A DNA stretch of 30,379 nt, taken from the NCBI GenBank assembly GCA_030039695.1, contig JASHVB010000293.1:1-30379 (forward strand), read 5' to 3'. A model generated the notes under the pieces. That model had not been told where the DNA came from. It searched no databases and worked only from the letters and a program-made list of their open reading frames with translations. The position numbers were made by a program, and so were the translations under genes. Below, piece by piece: positions 1 through 8,073 of this stretch (positions are counted from its first letter, which is position 1; each line of letters begins with the position of its first letter). This stretch comes from Acetobacteraceae bacterium (GTDB taxonomy: Bacteria; Pseudomonadota; Alphaproteobacteria; Acetobacterales; Acetobacteraceae).

Positions 1-235
1 GACGGCATATTTCGGCGCGACCGCGGCGGCCGCGGGTATCGCCATGATCAATTCGTTTGGCAATCTCTCCGGTTATTTCGCGCCGCAACTTGTCGGCCTG
101 CTGAGGGATGCGACGGGGAGCTACAGCCTGGCGCTGATCACGGTCGGGGTGATGGCGATTGTGGCGGCAGTGCTGCTGCCCTTCGCCGGCGCGCCCGTGC
201 GGGCAGCGCAGCTGCGACGCGTCGCTGCGGAATGA
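1..235 (+). CDS. MFS transporter, C-terminal fragment (cut by window edge)
   Basis: The reading frame is open from base 2 to the TGA at 233-235 and gives about 77 residues. It contains the end of one hydrophobic helix (AAAAGIAMINSFGNLSGYF), a short loop with PQLVGLLRDATGSY, and a last membrane helix (ALITVGVMAIVAAVLLPF) before a short basic tail. The pattern of a helix with N-x-xG followed by G-x-LRDATGSY-xxAL matches the last two helices of MFS transporters of the anion:cation symporter or tartrate/phthalate type. The gene starts outside the window, so the substrate cannot be judged. It converges with ccmB across about 255 bases. Confidence 0.75.
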   Translation, partial: TAYFGATAAAAGIAMINSFGNLSGYFAPQLVGLLRDATGSYSLALITVGVMAIVAAVLLPFAGAPVRAAQLRRVAAE

Positions 236-466
236 CACGACGCGTCAGTCTGCGATTGCGACATGGGGAGCATCGAGGCAATCCCGGTTAGCGAGCGCGT
301 CGGCCTGACCATGCATGCGCCGGGCCCCTGAAACATCGGTAAGCGGGCTCGGCGCGACACGTATCGACGCGGGATGGTACCGGGCCCCGGGCGGGCCTGA
401 CGGAGGCCGTGACGAGTGATGGCGTGGCGGCGGCGCGGTGCGTTCCGCGGCGAGATGAGGAGGGTG

Positions 467-482
467 ATCGGCTTGCGCCGAT
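467..482 (-). terminator. Hairpin just downstream of ccmB
   Basis: On the minus strand the ccmB stop codon (491-493) is followed within 8 bases by ATCGGC-GCAA-GCCGAT, a 6-bp stem closed by a GNRA-type tetraloop, then a pyrimidine-rich run. There is no clear U tract, so this may be a weak terminator or a 3' stabilising stem. The rest of 236-466 shows no gene that I recognise. Confidence 0.35.
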
Positions 483-490
483 ATCGGGCG

Positions 491-1156
491 TCATTCCGCT
501 GCGCTGCGTAGCGCCGCCCCCGCGGCAATCGGGCAGAGCGGCAGCGCTGCCGCCAGCATGGCCAGAAGCAGCAGCAGATGCGGCCGTGGCGACTGGCCGC
601 CGGCCGCGGCATCCGTGGCCGCGACACCGAAGATCAGCACCGGCGTGGCCAACGGCAGTACCAGCAGCGGCAACAGCACACCGCCGCGCCGCGCGCCCAA
701 TACAACCGCGGCGCCGGTGGTGCCGAGCAGAGACATGAGCGCAGTGCCGGGGACGAGGCCGGCGATCAAGGTTGGCAGCGCGTCGTCTGGCAGGTGCAGC
801 ATGATGGCCAGCGGCGCGGCCGCGATCAGGAGCGGCAGGCCGGTAAGCAGCCAGTGGGCGGCAGCCTTGGCACCGGCAATGGCGGGTGTCGACAGCCCGC
901 AGAGCAACAGGTGGTCGAGCGAGCCGTCCTCGAAGTCTGCGCCGAAGAGACGGTCGAGGGGCAGCAGGGCGGAGAGCAGGGCGCAGACCCAGACGATGCC
1001 GGGGGCGAGACGACCGAGGGTTTCCGGCGCGGGACCGATTGCCAGGGGGAAGAGCGACGCGGAGACCAGAAAAAAGAGCAGCGCGGCCATGGTGTCGGCG
1101 CCGTGGCGGAGGGAGAGGCGGACTTCGCGCGTCAGGATGGCCAGGAACCGGGTCAT
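491..1156 (-). CDS. ccmB: Haem exporter permease CcmB (cytochrome c maturation)
   Basis: The product is about 221 residues, the usual CcmB length (about 220). It begins MTRFLAILTREVRLSLRHG, the amphipathic N-terminus typical of CcmB. Six hydrophobic segments follow, with the family signature LFGADFEDGSLDHLLL after the second helix. CcmB is the membrane subunit of the CcmABCD complex that drives release of haem-loaded CcmE in the System I pathway. The start is the ATG at 1156. A GTG at 1162 and a TTG at 1180 lie upstream in frame, and none of the three has a strong Shine-Dalgarno. It follows ccmA on the same strand after an unusually long gap of 148 bases. ccmC does not follow; the next gene downstream is the unrelated, convergent MFS gene. 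Confidence 0.93.
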   Translation of the reverse strand: MTRFLAILTREVRLSLRHGADTMAALLFFLVSASLFPLAIGPAPETLGRLAPGIVWVCALLSALLPLDRLFGADFEDGSLDHLLLCGLSTPAIAGAKAAAHWLLTGLPLLIAAAPLAIMLHLPDDALPTLIAGLVPGTALMSLLGTTGAAVVLGARRGGVLLPLLVLPLATPVLIFGVAATDAAAGGQSPRPHLLLLLAMLAAALPLCPIAAGAALRSAAE

Positions 1157-1304
1157 GGGCACACCGCGCCCGCGAAGCAAGGGAGGTCGCGACGCGAAGC
1201 GGCGCGCGTGAGGGACAAGCGGGTCAGTTCTGCCCGTTGGCTGCTCATCCGGTGCGGCGTGCCGACCCCTCCGGCTTCGCGGGCGAGGCGTCGTGAGCGG
1301 CCCC

Positions 1305-1904
1305 TCATCCCAGCCTCAGCTCTGCTGCCCCTTCCAGCGGGAACGGCAGATGGGTTGCTGCCACGACGAGACCGCCGCGCGCCCGATGCTCTGCGAGCAA
1401 TGCGCCGAAACGGGCTACCGAAGCCACGTCCAGCCCCACCGTCGGCTCGTCGAGCAGCCATAGCGGCGCTTTGCTGAGCGCCAGGCGGGACAACGCCAGG
1501 CGGCGCTTCTGCCCGGCCGACAGCATTCGGGCAGGCAGCTCGGCAAGCTCGGTCAGACCCAGCATTGCCAGCGCGTCCTTCACCACCCCGCCGCTCAACT
1601 GCGCGGCAAAATGCAGGTTCTCGCCGACCGTCAGTGCCGGCTTGACCGCGTCCAGGTGGCCGACATAGGCCACACGGGCGGCATGCGTCGGTAGATCAGC
1701 CAGCGCGTCTTCTTCGCCCCACAGCAGGCGTCCGGCGGCGGGAGGCACGAGTCCGGCAAGCAGCCGCAGCAGCGTCGATTTGCCGGACCCATTCGGCCCC
1801 GCCAGCATCAGTGCGCCGCCTTCCGGGACGCCGAAATCCAACTCGCGCAGCACCAGCCTCTCGCCGCGAAACGCCGCCAGTCCCTCTGCCCGCAGCACGC
1901 TCAC
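1305..1904 (-). CDS. ccmA: Haem exporter ATP-binding protein CcmA
   Basis: This 199-residue ABC ATPase has the short length typical of CcmA (about 200-207). Walker A is GPNGSGKST at residues 36-44, the signature is [14 protein letters not shown] at about 128-141, Walker B is LWLLDEPT at about 148-155, and the switch His is in ATH near the C-terminus. The segment [17 protein letters not shown] is characteristic of CcmA. It powers the CcmABCD step that frees holo-CcmE during cytochrome c maturation. The start is a GTG at 1904. The gene diverges from acnA, so both promoters must lie in the 143-base gap 1905-2047. The C-terminus is intact, so the long gap to ccmB is not explained by truncation. 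Confidence 0.95.
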   Translation of the reverse strand: MSVLRAEGLAAFRGERLVLRELDFGVPEGGALMLAGPNGSGKSTLLRLLAGLVPPAAGRLLWGEEDALADLPTHAARVAYVGHLDAVKPALTVGENLHFAAQLSGGVVKDALAMLGLTELAELPARMLSAGQKRRLALSRLALSKAPLWLLDEPTVGLDVASVARFGALLAEHRARGGLVVAATHLPFPLEGAAELRLG

Positions 1905-2021
1905 CCCCGCGGCCTGCCGGATGGACGTTCCCCCGGCTGGTGTGGTTAAAGCCGGCGCGCAGCAACCGCTTGCGCGCTGCGCCTCCTAAACCATGCCGGG
2001 CTGTGCGGCACAACGAGAGGG

Positions 2022-2038
2022 GTCCTGGGGACCAGGAC
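2022..2038 (+). promoter_or_regulatory. Leader hairpin over the acnA ribosome binding site
   Basis: GTCCTGG (2022-2028) and CCAGGAC (2032-2038) form a perfect 7-bp stem with a GGA loop. The right arm contains AGGA, the best Shine-Dalgarno candidate for the acnA ATG at 2048 (10-base spacing). If it folds in the mRNA it would limit ribosome access. Regulation is inferred, not shown. Confidence 0.4.
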
Positions 2039-2047
2039 AGATGCGCC

Positions 2048-4741
2048 ATGACATCGATCGGGCAGGACACGCTTAAGACCCGCCGCACCCTGACCGTCGA
2101 CGGCAAGCCGTATGACTATTTCTCGTTGCCGGACGCGGCGAAGACACTCGGCGACATTTCGCGCCTGCCGGTCAGCCTGAAGATCCTGTTGGAGAACGTG
2201 CTGCGGTTCGAAGACGGACACAGCTACACGGTGGATGACGCCAAGGCGATTGTTGGTTGGCTGAACGGAGCGCACTCCGACAAGGAGGTACCGTTCCGCC
2301 CGGCGCGCATCCTGATGCAGGACTTTACCGGGGTGCCCGCGGTGGTCGACCTCGCGGCGATGCGCGATGGCATGATCAAGCTCGGCGGCGATCCCCAGAA
2401 AGTGAATCCGCTGGTGCCGGTGGACCTGGTGATCGATCACTCGGTGATGGTCGACGTGTTCGCGCGGCCGGACGCACTGCAGAAGAACGTCGACATTGAG
2501 TTCGAGCGCAACGGCGAACGCTATCGCTTCCTCCGCTGGGGGCAGGACGCTTTCCGCAATTTCCGTGTCGTGCCACCAGGAACCGGCATCTGCCACCAGG
2601 TAAACCTGGAGTACCTCGGCCAGTGCGTGTGGACGTCGACCAACAACGGCACGACCTTTGCCTATCCGGACACGTTGTACGGCACGGACAGCCATACCAC
2701 GATGGTGAATGGGCTGGGCATCCTGGGCTGGGGCGTCGGCGGGATCGAGGCGGAAGCGGCGATGCTGGGCCAGCCGATTGCCATGCTGATTCCCGACGTG
2801 GTCGGCTTCAAGCTGACCGGCCGCCTACCGGAAGGCGCCACAGCGACGGACCTCGTACTGACCGTGACGCAGATGCTGCGACGCAAGGGCGTGGTGTCGA
2901 AGTTCGTCGAGTATTTCGGTCCCGGGCTTGATCAGCTCGGCCTCGCCGACCGCGCAACGGTTGGCAACATGGCGCCGGAATACGGCGCGACCTGCGGCTT
3001 CTTCCCGGTTGACAAAGTGGCATTGGACTACCTGCGCCTGACCGGGCGCGACGAGCACCACATCAAGGTGATCGAGGCGTATCTCAGGGCGCAAGGCATG
3101 TTCCACGAGTCCGGCGCGCCTGATCCGGTGTTCTCCGATACGATCGAGCTGGACCTCGGCACCGTGGTGCCGTCGATGGCCGGGCCGAAGCGGCCGCAGG
3201 ACCGTGTGGCGCTGACCAATGTCGCGTCGTCATTCAAGGCGGACCTGACCAAGAGCCTCGGCGTACCGGAGAACGAAGCCAATCTCTCGGTGAAGGTCGA
3301 AGGCAAGAACTACGAACTCACCCATGGCGACGTGGTGATCGCGGCGATCACGTCGTGCACCAACACGTCGAACCCGAACGTACTGGTCGCCGCCGGCCTG
3401 TTGGCGCGCAAAGCACATGCCAAAGGGCTGAAGCCGAAGCCCTGGGTCAAGACGTCGCTCGCCCCGGGCTCGCAGGTGGTCACGGAGTACCTGGAAAAGT
3501 CCGGCTTACAAAAAGATCTGGATGCGATCGGTTTCGAGTTGGTCGGCTACGGTTGCACCACGTGCATCGGCAACTCCGGCCCGCTGGACGATGCGATCGT
3601 CGATGCGATCGAGGACAACCGGCTGGTGGGGGCCGCGGTGATCTCCGGCAATCGCAATTTCGAAGGCCGCGTGCACGCCAACGTGCGCGCCAACTACTTG
3701 GCGTCGCCACCGTTGGTCGTTGCCTATTCGCTGCTTGGCAAAGTAACGCACGACATAACCAAGGAGCCGCTCGGCATTGGCTCCGACGGACAGCCGGTGT
3801 ACTTGAAGGAGGTCTGGCCGACCAACAAAGAGATCGGCGACGTCATCGCTTCTTCCCTGTCGCGCGACCAGTTCCTGAAGCGCTACGGCGAGGTGTTCAA
3901 GGGCCCGACGCAGTGGCAGAACATCCGGGTGGACGCCGACACCGACACCTATCGCTGGTCAGACGGCTCCACCTATGTGCGCAATCCACCGTATTTCGAC
4001 GGGATGACAATGGAGCTGTCACCGGTCAACGACGTGAAAGGCGCGCGCATCCTCGCCGAACTCGGCGATTCGATCACCACTGACCACATCAGCCCCGCCG
4101 GCTCCATTCGCAAGACCTCGCCGGCTGGCGACTATCTGGTGGAGCGGCAGGTGACGCAGGCGAACTTCAACAGCTACGGCTCGCGCCGTGGTAACCATGA
4201 AGTCATGATGCGCGGCACGTTTGCGAATATCCGAATTCGCAACGAGATGGTGCCAGGTGTCGAAGGCGGCATGACGCGGCACCTGCCATCGGGTGAGCAA
4301 ATGCCGATTTATGACGCGGCGATGCGCTACAAGAAGGAAGGCGTGCCGCTGGTGGTGTTCGGCGGCAAGGAATACGGCACCGGCTCCTCTCGCGATTGGG
4401 CAGCCAAAGGCACGTTCCTGCTCGGCATCAAGGCGGTGATCGTCGAGAGCTTCGAGCGCATCCATCGTTCGAATCTTGTCGGCATGGGCGTACTGCCGCT
4501 GACGTTCAAGGACGGCACGGATCGCAAGTCGTTGGGCATCACCGGCGAGGAGATCATCGACGTGCTTGGCCTGGACGGCCTGAAGCCGGGGATGGACCTG
4601 ACGCTGGTGATCCACCGTCCGAACGGGAACACAGACCAGGTGCCGGTGCGCTGCCGGATCGATACTGCCGACGAGGTGAATTACTACCGTCACGGCGGAA
4701 TTCTGCAGTACGTGCTGCGCGGGATGGCGAAAGCGGCGTAG
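2048..4741 (+). CDS. acnA: Aconitate hydratase AcnA
   Basis: The product is 897 residues, the normal AcnA size, and interconverts citrate and isocitrate in the TCA cycle. The three [4Fe-4S] cysteines are visible: Cys437 in SCTNTSNP, and Cys503 and Cys506 in GYGCTTCIGNSGPL, almost the same positions as in E. coli AcnA. DSHTTMVNGLGILGWGVGG and the swivel-domain motif GGKEYGTGSSRDWAAKG are also present, so all catalytic regions look intact. The ATG at 2048 starts MTSIGQDTLKTRRTL, a standard AcnA N-terminus. The frame is open further upstream but that part is antisense to ccmA. The acnA / ccmAB divergent arrangement is one I recall from many alphaproteobacteria. A hairpin lies over the ribosome binding site and a GC-rich hairpin follows the stop. 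Confidence 0.98.
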   Translation: MTSIGQDTLKTRRTLTVDGKPYDYFSLPDAAKTLGDISRLPVSLKILLENVLRFEDGHSYTVDDAKAIVGWLNGAHSDKEVPFRPARILMQDFTGVPAVVDLAAMRDGMIKLGGDPQKVNPLVPVDLVIDHSVMVDVFARPDALQKNVDIEFERNGERYRFLRWGQDAFRNFRVVPPGTGICHQVNLEYLGQCVWTSTNNGTTFAYPDTLYGTDSHTTMVNGLGILGWGVGGIEAEAAMLGQPIAMLIPDVVGFKLTGRLPEGATATDLVLTVTQMLRRKGVVSKFVEYFGPGLDQLGLADRATVGNMAPEYGATCGFFPVDKVALDYLRLTGRDEHHIKVIEAYLRAQGMFHESGAPDPVFSDTIELDLGTVVPSMAGPKRPQDRVALTNVASSFKADLTKSLGVPENEANLSVKVEGKNYELTHGDVVIAAITSCTNTSNPNVLVAAGLLARKAHAKGLKPKPWVKTSLAPGSQVVTEYLEKSGLQKDLDAIGFELVGYGCTTCIGNSGPLDDAIVDAIEDNRLVGAAVISGNRNFEGRVHANVRANYLASPPLVVAYSLLGKVTHDITKEPLGIGSDGQPVYLKEVWPTNKEIGDVIASSLSRDQFLKRYGEVFKGPTQWQNIRVDADTDTYRWSDGSTYVRNPPYFDGMTMELSPVNDVKGARILAELGDSITTDHISPAGSIRKTSPAGDYLVERQVTQANFNSYGSRRGNHEVMMRGTFANIRIRNEMVPGVEGGMTRHLPSGEQMPIYDAAMRYKKEGVPLVVFGGKEYGTGSSRDWAAKGTFLLGIKAVIVESFERIHRSNLVGMGVLPLTFKDGTDRKSLGITGEEIIDVLGLDGLKPGMDLTLVIHRPNGNTDQVPVRCRIDTADEVNYYRHGGILQYVLRGMAKAA

Positions 4742-4768
4742 CCGACCCGAATCGATTGGCGCGACGGA

Positions 4769-4788
4769 CGGCCGCCGTCCGGCGGCCG
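4769..4788 (+). terminator. GC-rich hairpin after acnA
   Basis: CGGCCGCC (4769-4776) pairs with GGCGGCCG (4781-4788) around a GTCC loop, 28 bases past the acnA stop. The 8-bp stem is perfect but has no T tract, so it may be a stabilising or Rho-assisted 3' end and not a classical terminator. Confidence 0.4.
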
Positions 4789-5161
4789 CCTGATGCGGCG
4801 CGGTCACCGGCCTCGGCAGGCACGGTCATTATCGCCAGGGTCAGGAGCGACGATGGCCCGGCAGGCAGGACCGCGGTTCCCAAAACGTCGCGCGTCGTCT
4901 GTTGCTGATAGCCGCTGAGATCCGGGCCGGGCCGACAGCCGAATTGCCCGGCGCGCTGATCAGCGCCATCGCGCCCGCAACGATGACCAGCGGGGCGTGT
5001 GCGTGAAGCGGTGGCCCGGAACAGCCCATCCTGGATCGTGCATCGCATCGCCCATCAAGCGGCAAATGGACACGACCGGCGGCCACAGAGGCGCATCGCT
5101 GATCGCGCGATTCTTATCGTAGCGGGGCATCATCGGTTCGAAGAGCCACCGGCGCGGTGAC

Positions 5162-5183
5162 GTTCATTCGCTCGGTTCATTCG
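5162..5183. repeat. Direct repeat of GTTCATTCG, 13-base period
   Basis: GTTCATTCG occurs at 5162-5170 and again at 5175-5183. With only two copies it could be a regulator half-site pair upstream of the amidohydrolase gene or chance. Confidence 0.35.
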
Positions 5184-5337
5184 GTTGCGATCCGCGAATC
5201 GACGCCGGTTTGAGTGAGGGTTGGTCTTGCCGCCGAGGTTCCAGTATGCCTCAGATTGCGCCTGCCTGCGTGCCAGAGCATGAGCATGAACCCGCAGGCG
5301 CGGACAGCGTCTCACCGTACGACGGGAACCAGTCGCC

Positions 5338-6156
5338 ATGATGATCGTCGATGCGCAAATCCATCTCTGGGCGAAGGGCACGCCATCCGCCCATCATCGC
5401 CAAATCCCATTCCTGAGCGACGAAGCATTGACGATGATGGATGCCGCTGGGGTGGATCGCGCGGTGGTCCACCCGGTGATGTGGGATCCTGATTCCAACG
5501 AGCTGGCTGTCGAGGCGGCACGCGCGCGGCCGGACCGGTTCGCCATCATGGGTTGGATCTATCTGGATGATCCGCAGCAACGTGCTTTGCTCGAGACCTG
5601 GAAGAGCCGGCCGGGGATGAAAGGACTGCGTTTCTACTTTACCGATCCGCGGTCGCAATCCTGGCCCGATGACGGCACGCTGGACCGGCTGTTCCCTGTG
5701 GCCGAACGCCTCGGTATTCCGGTTTCGCTCCAGGCCTCGGCGTTCCTGCCGAGGGTGAGCGATATCGCCGAGCGCCATCCCGGCCTGCGGATCAGTATCG
5801 ATCATATGGGCGTACCCCGCGCATCACAGGGGGCGGAAGCGGCATATCGCAACCTGGCGCAGTTGCTGGCGTTGGCGAAACACCCAAACGTGGCGGTGAA
5901 GGCGACCGGCCAGGCCGGCTATGCTCTCGATCCGTACCCATTCCCCAGCATCCACGATGCGTTGCATCGTGTATTCGATGCGTTCGGACCACGTCGCATG
6001 TTCTGGGGTACCGACATCACCCGCATGCACTGCACCTGGCGTCAGTGCGTCACGCTGTTCACCGAAGAACTGCCGTGGCTCAACGGCGCCGACCTCGACC
6101 TGGTCATGGGCCGGGCGTTCTGCGACTGGATCGGCTGGGATACGACCGCGGGCTAA
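5338..6156 (+). CDS. Amidohydrolase-fold (COG3618/PF04909) hydrolase, QxH variant
   Basis: This 272-residue protein has the TIM-barrel layout of the amidohydrolase_2 family, which includes lactonases and decarboxylases of aromatic and sugar-acid catabolism. Strand 1 reads IVDAQIHLW (Asp5, Gln7, His9): the first His of the usual HxH metal motif is Gln. IDHMGVP (His156) and FWGTDITR (Asp226) match the later conserved strands. It is clearly paralogous to the gene at 25287-26132, sharing the DHxGxP, LLALA-xx-NVAVK and DAFGxxR-xxWGTD blocks. The Gln substitution suggests metal-free or altered metal chemistry, as is known for some COG3618 enzymes. The substrate is unknown. The start MMIVDAQ is chosen because it begins right at strand 1; its Shine-Dalgarno is weak. 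Confidence 0.87.
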   Translation: MMIVDAQIHLWAKGTPSAHHRQIPFLSDEALTMMDAAGVDRAVVHPVMWDPDSNELAVEAARARPDRFAIMGWIYLDDPQQRALLETWKSRPGMKGLRFYFTDPRSQSWPDDGTLDRLFPVAERLGIPVSLQASAFLPRVSDIAERHPGLRISIDHMGVPRASQGAEAAYRNLAQLLALAKHPNVAVKATGQAGYALDPYPFPSIHDALHRVFDAFGPRRMFWGTDITRMHCTWRQCVTLFTEELPWLNGADLDLVMGRAFCDWIGWDTTAG

Positions 6157-6167
6157 GCGCGGCGCCC

Positions 6168-6196
6168 GTCATGGCCGTCCTGGCGGCGATCATGAC
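6168..6196. terminator. Hairpin between convergent genes (GTCATG...CATGAC)
   Basis: GTCATG-GCCG (6168-6177) pairs with CGGC (6184-6187) and CATGAC (6191-6196), with a 3-base bulge and a 6-base loop. It fills the 51-base gap between two converging genes, so it could act in both directions. The GTCATGGCCG arm resembles the interspersed GTCATSGCC palindromes seen elsewhere in the window. Confidence 0.4.
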
Positions 6197-6207
6197 AGAA
6201 GGCGGGT

Positions 6208-6966
6208 CTATCCCCGGCCGATATACGGCATCTTTGTCGCCATCACGGTCATGAACTGTACGTTCGCCTCCAGCGAAAGACTGGCCATGTAAGCGACCCC
6301 GCGGGCGACGTCGTTCACGTCGATGCGCGCTTCTGCCTCGACCCGGCCGGTCGCCTGCAAGCGGCCGCGTGCGGTGTCCTCGTTTCGCGTCGTCGCTGCG
6401 TTGCCGATGTCGATCTGGCCGCAGGCGATGTCGTATTCGCGCCCATCCAGCGACAACGACCGCGTCAGTCCGGTCATAGCGTGCTTGGTCGCAGCATAGG
6501 GCGTCGAATTCCGCCGCGGCACATGCGCGGAAACTGAGCCATTGTTGATGATGCGGCCACCGCGGGGCTGCTGGTTCTTCATCATGCGGAACGCGTGCTG
6601 CGCACACACGAACGCACCGGTCAGGTTGGTGGCAACGACATTGCACCATTGCTCGTACGTCAGGTCCTCGATCGGGATGTTGCGCGTGCTGGTGCCGGCG
6701 TTGTTGAACAGCAGATCGATCCGGCCATAGGTCGCATTGACCGCGTCAAACAAGGCGGCGATCGAGGTCGGGTCGGTGACATCCGTCGGCACCACCAGCA
6801 TCCGTGGCGATACTGCTTGGGCGATTGCGACGGTCTCTTCCAGCATGTGCCGCCGGCGACCAGCCAGCACCACGGAGAACCCATCCGCGTACAATGCGAG
6901 CGCGCTCGCCCGGCCGATGCCGCTGCCGGCGCCCGTGATCACTGCGATCTTGGTCTTTGGCTCCAT
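6208..6966 (-). CDS. SDR-family NAD(P)-dependent oxidoreductase
   Basis: A 252-residue classical short-chain dehydrogenase. The cofactor glycine motif is TGAGSGIG (11-18), followed by the NNAG motif (88-91), Asn114 in VATNLTG, Ser144 in [10 protein letters not shown], and Tyr157-x-x-x-Lys161 in PYAATK, so the catalytic tetrad is complete. Gly and Arg-rich residues after strand 2 (AGRRR) suggest an NADP preference. The C-terminus MPYIGRG is a common ending in this class. The start at 6966 (MEPKTKIAV) has GGGAGAA upstream; an upstream in-frame ATG at 7095 would run through a large inverted repeat and is rejected. It diverges from the TauD gene at 7162. The substrate is unknown. Confidence 0.93.
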   Translation of the reverse strand: MEPKTKIAVITGAGSGIGRASALALYADGFSVVLAGRRRHMLEETVAIAQAVSPRMLVVPTDVTDPTSIAALFDAVNATYGRIDLLFNNAGTSTRNIPIEDLTYEQWCNVVATNLTGAFVCAQHAFRMMKNQQPRGGRIINNGSVSAHVPRRNSTPYAATKHAMTGLTRSLSLDGREYDIACGQIDIGNAATTRNEDTARGRLQATGRVEAEARIDVNDVARGVAYMASLSLEANVQFMTVMATKMPYIGRG

Positions 6967-7028
6967 GATTGGGTTCTCCCTGTGGATGGGCTGCCCAACG
7001 TCGCCGACAATGGCCGGCTTCTGGCAGG

Positions 7029-7089
7029 GCGAGGCAGGCAGCGCTGAAGCATGACCCTGTGAAGACTGCTTCAGCGGTGCCCGCCTCGC
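7029..7089. repeat. Large imperfect inverted repeat (23-bp arms) in a divergent promoter gap
   Basis: Arms 7029-7051 and 7067-7089 are inverted copies matching at 21 of 23 positions, with a 15-base spacer. The inner 10 bp (CGCTGAAGCA / TGCTTCAGCG) are perfect. It lies between the divergent SDR (start 6966) and TauD (start 7162) genes. Possible roles are an operator, an mRNA leader stem, a REP-like element or a cruciform. Confidence 0.75.
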
Positions 7090-7161
7090 AATCACCGCAA
7101 GCGGGTTTCAACACGCAGAAATCGGCACTAGCCTCACCGCACCTCAGGAGACACCATCCCC

Positions 7162-8073
7162 ATGGCGATCACCATCCGGCCACTGCATCCCCTGTTCTGC
7201 GCCGAGATCGGTGGCGTCGACACCGGCGCGCCGATGGACGACGCGACCTTCGCCGAGATCCGCGCAGCGATGGACGAATATTCGGTCCTGATCTTTCATG
7301 GCCAGCGCCTGGATGATGAACGGCAGATCGGATTCAGTCGCCGCTTCGGTCCGCTGGAGATGGCCGGTAAGGCCAATCCCGCGGTGGGTACCTATTTCGC
7401 GCGGCAGTCAAATCTCGACATCAAGTCGGGAGAGGTCATCCCGACGGAGGACCGCCGCATGATATATCAGAAAGGTAACTATCTCTGGCATTCGGACAGC
7501 TCATTCAAGGCGGTGCCGTCGCTATGTTCCCTTTTGTCAGCGCGTATCGTGCCGCCCGAAGGCGGCAACACCGAATTTGCCGCCATGCGTGCGGCGTATG
7601 ACGCGCTGCCGGGCGAGGTGAAGCAGAAGCTGGAAGGGCTCGTGGCAGAGCACAGTTTGGTCTATTCGCGCGGCACGGTATCGAGCGGAGCGTTGACGCC
7701 GGAGATGCAGGCCGAATTGCCGGGCGCCTGGCAGGCTATGGTACGGGTCAACCCTATCAATGATCGCAAGGCGATCTACGCCGGCGCGCATGCCTCGCAC
7801 GTGATCGGCTGGCCGCGCGAGGAAGGCCGTGCGTTCATCCGATGGCTCAACGAGTTCGCGACGCAACCGCGGTTCTGTTATTCACACGCCTGGCGGCAAG
7901 GCGACCTGGTGATCTGGGACAACCGAGCGGTGCTGCACCGGGCGACCGCGTACGACACGCTGGGGCAGAAGCGCCTCATGCAGCGCACGACGGTACGCGG
8001 CGACGGACCGACGGTCGCGCAACCGGAACGGTACGAGCTCACGGCGGAGTACGTTCCGCCGGGCTTCGCATGA
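7162..8073 (+). CDS. TauD/TfdA-family 2-oxoglutarate dioxygenase
   Basis: The product is 303 residues, typical for the TauD/TfdA family of Fe(II)/2-oxoglutarate oxygenases, which hydroxylate substrates such as taurine or 2,4-D and often release a heteroatom group. The iron ligands are visible as His110-Ser-Asp112 (LWHSDSSF) and distal His259 (DNRAVLHRA). Arg271 in KRLMQR is positioned for the 2-oxoglutarate carboxylate. The N-terminal ITIRPLHPLFCAEIGGVD and the GGNTEFA block are family hallmarks. AGGAG lies about 11 bases before the ATG. It stands alone, divergent from an SDR that could reduce or oxidise its product. The downstream gene converges. The natural substrate cannot be named. Confidence 0.94.
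   Translation: MAITIRPLHPLFCAEIGGVDTGAPMDDATFAEIRAAMDEYSVLIFHGQRLDDERQIGFSRRFGPLEMAGKANPAVGTYFARQSNLDIKSGEVIPTEDRRMIYQKGNYLWHSDSSFKAVPSLCSLLSARIVPPEGGNTEFAAMRAAYDALPGEVKQKLEGLVAEHSLVYSRGTVSSGALTPEMQAELPGAWQAMVRVNPINDRKAIYAGAHASHVIGWPREEGRAFIRWLNEFATQPRFCYSHAWRQGDLVIWDNRAVLHRATAYDTLGQKRLMQRTTVRGDGPTVAQPERYELTAEYVPPGFA

Larger units (their letters stand above)
4742..5337. other. Intergenic stretch between acnA and an amidohydrolase
   Basis: About 600 bases without a convincing gene. Open frames here on either strand are rich in Arg, Ala, Gly and Pro and look like GC-driven shadows. It contains the post-acnA hairpin and a two-copy GTTCATTCG repeat about 160 bases before the next start codon. 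A promoter for the amidohydrolase gene should be here, but I could not pick one out with confidence. Confidence 0.6.

Noticed and set aside
1811..2047. Upstream in-frame extension of acnA of about 79 codons
   Set aside because: It is antisense to ccmA, Arg/Pro-rich, and absent from known AcnA proteins; the ATG at 2048 gives the standard N-terminus.
4019..4807. 262-codon minus-strand frame opposite acnA
   Set aside because: Mirror of acnA codon bias, with His/Arg-rich composition and no motif.
5135..5143. GGTTCGAAG resembling a tRNA T-loop
   Set aside because: The flanking bases cannot form the T-stem and no anticodon or acceptor stem fits.
5162..5183. Repeat considered as a CRISPR or iteron start
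   Set aside because: Only two short copies with a 4-base gap; no array and no cas or replication gene.
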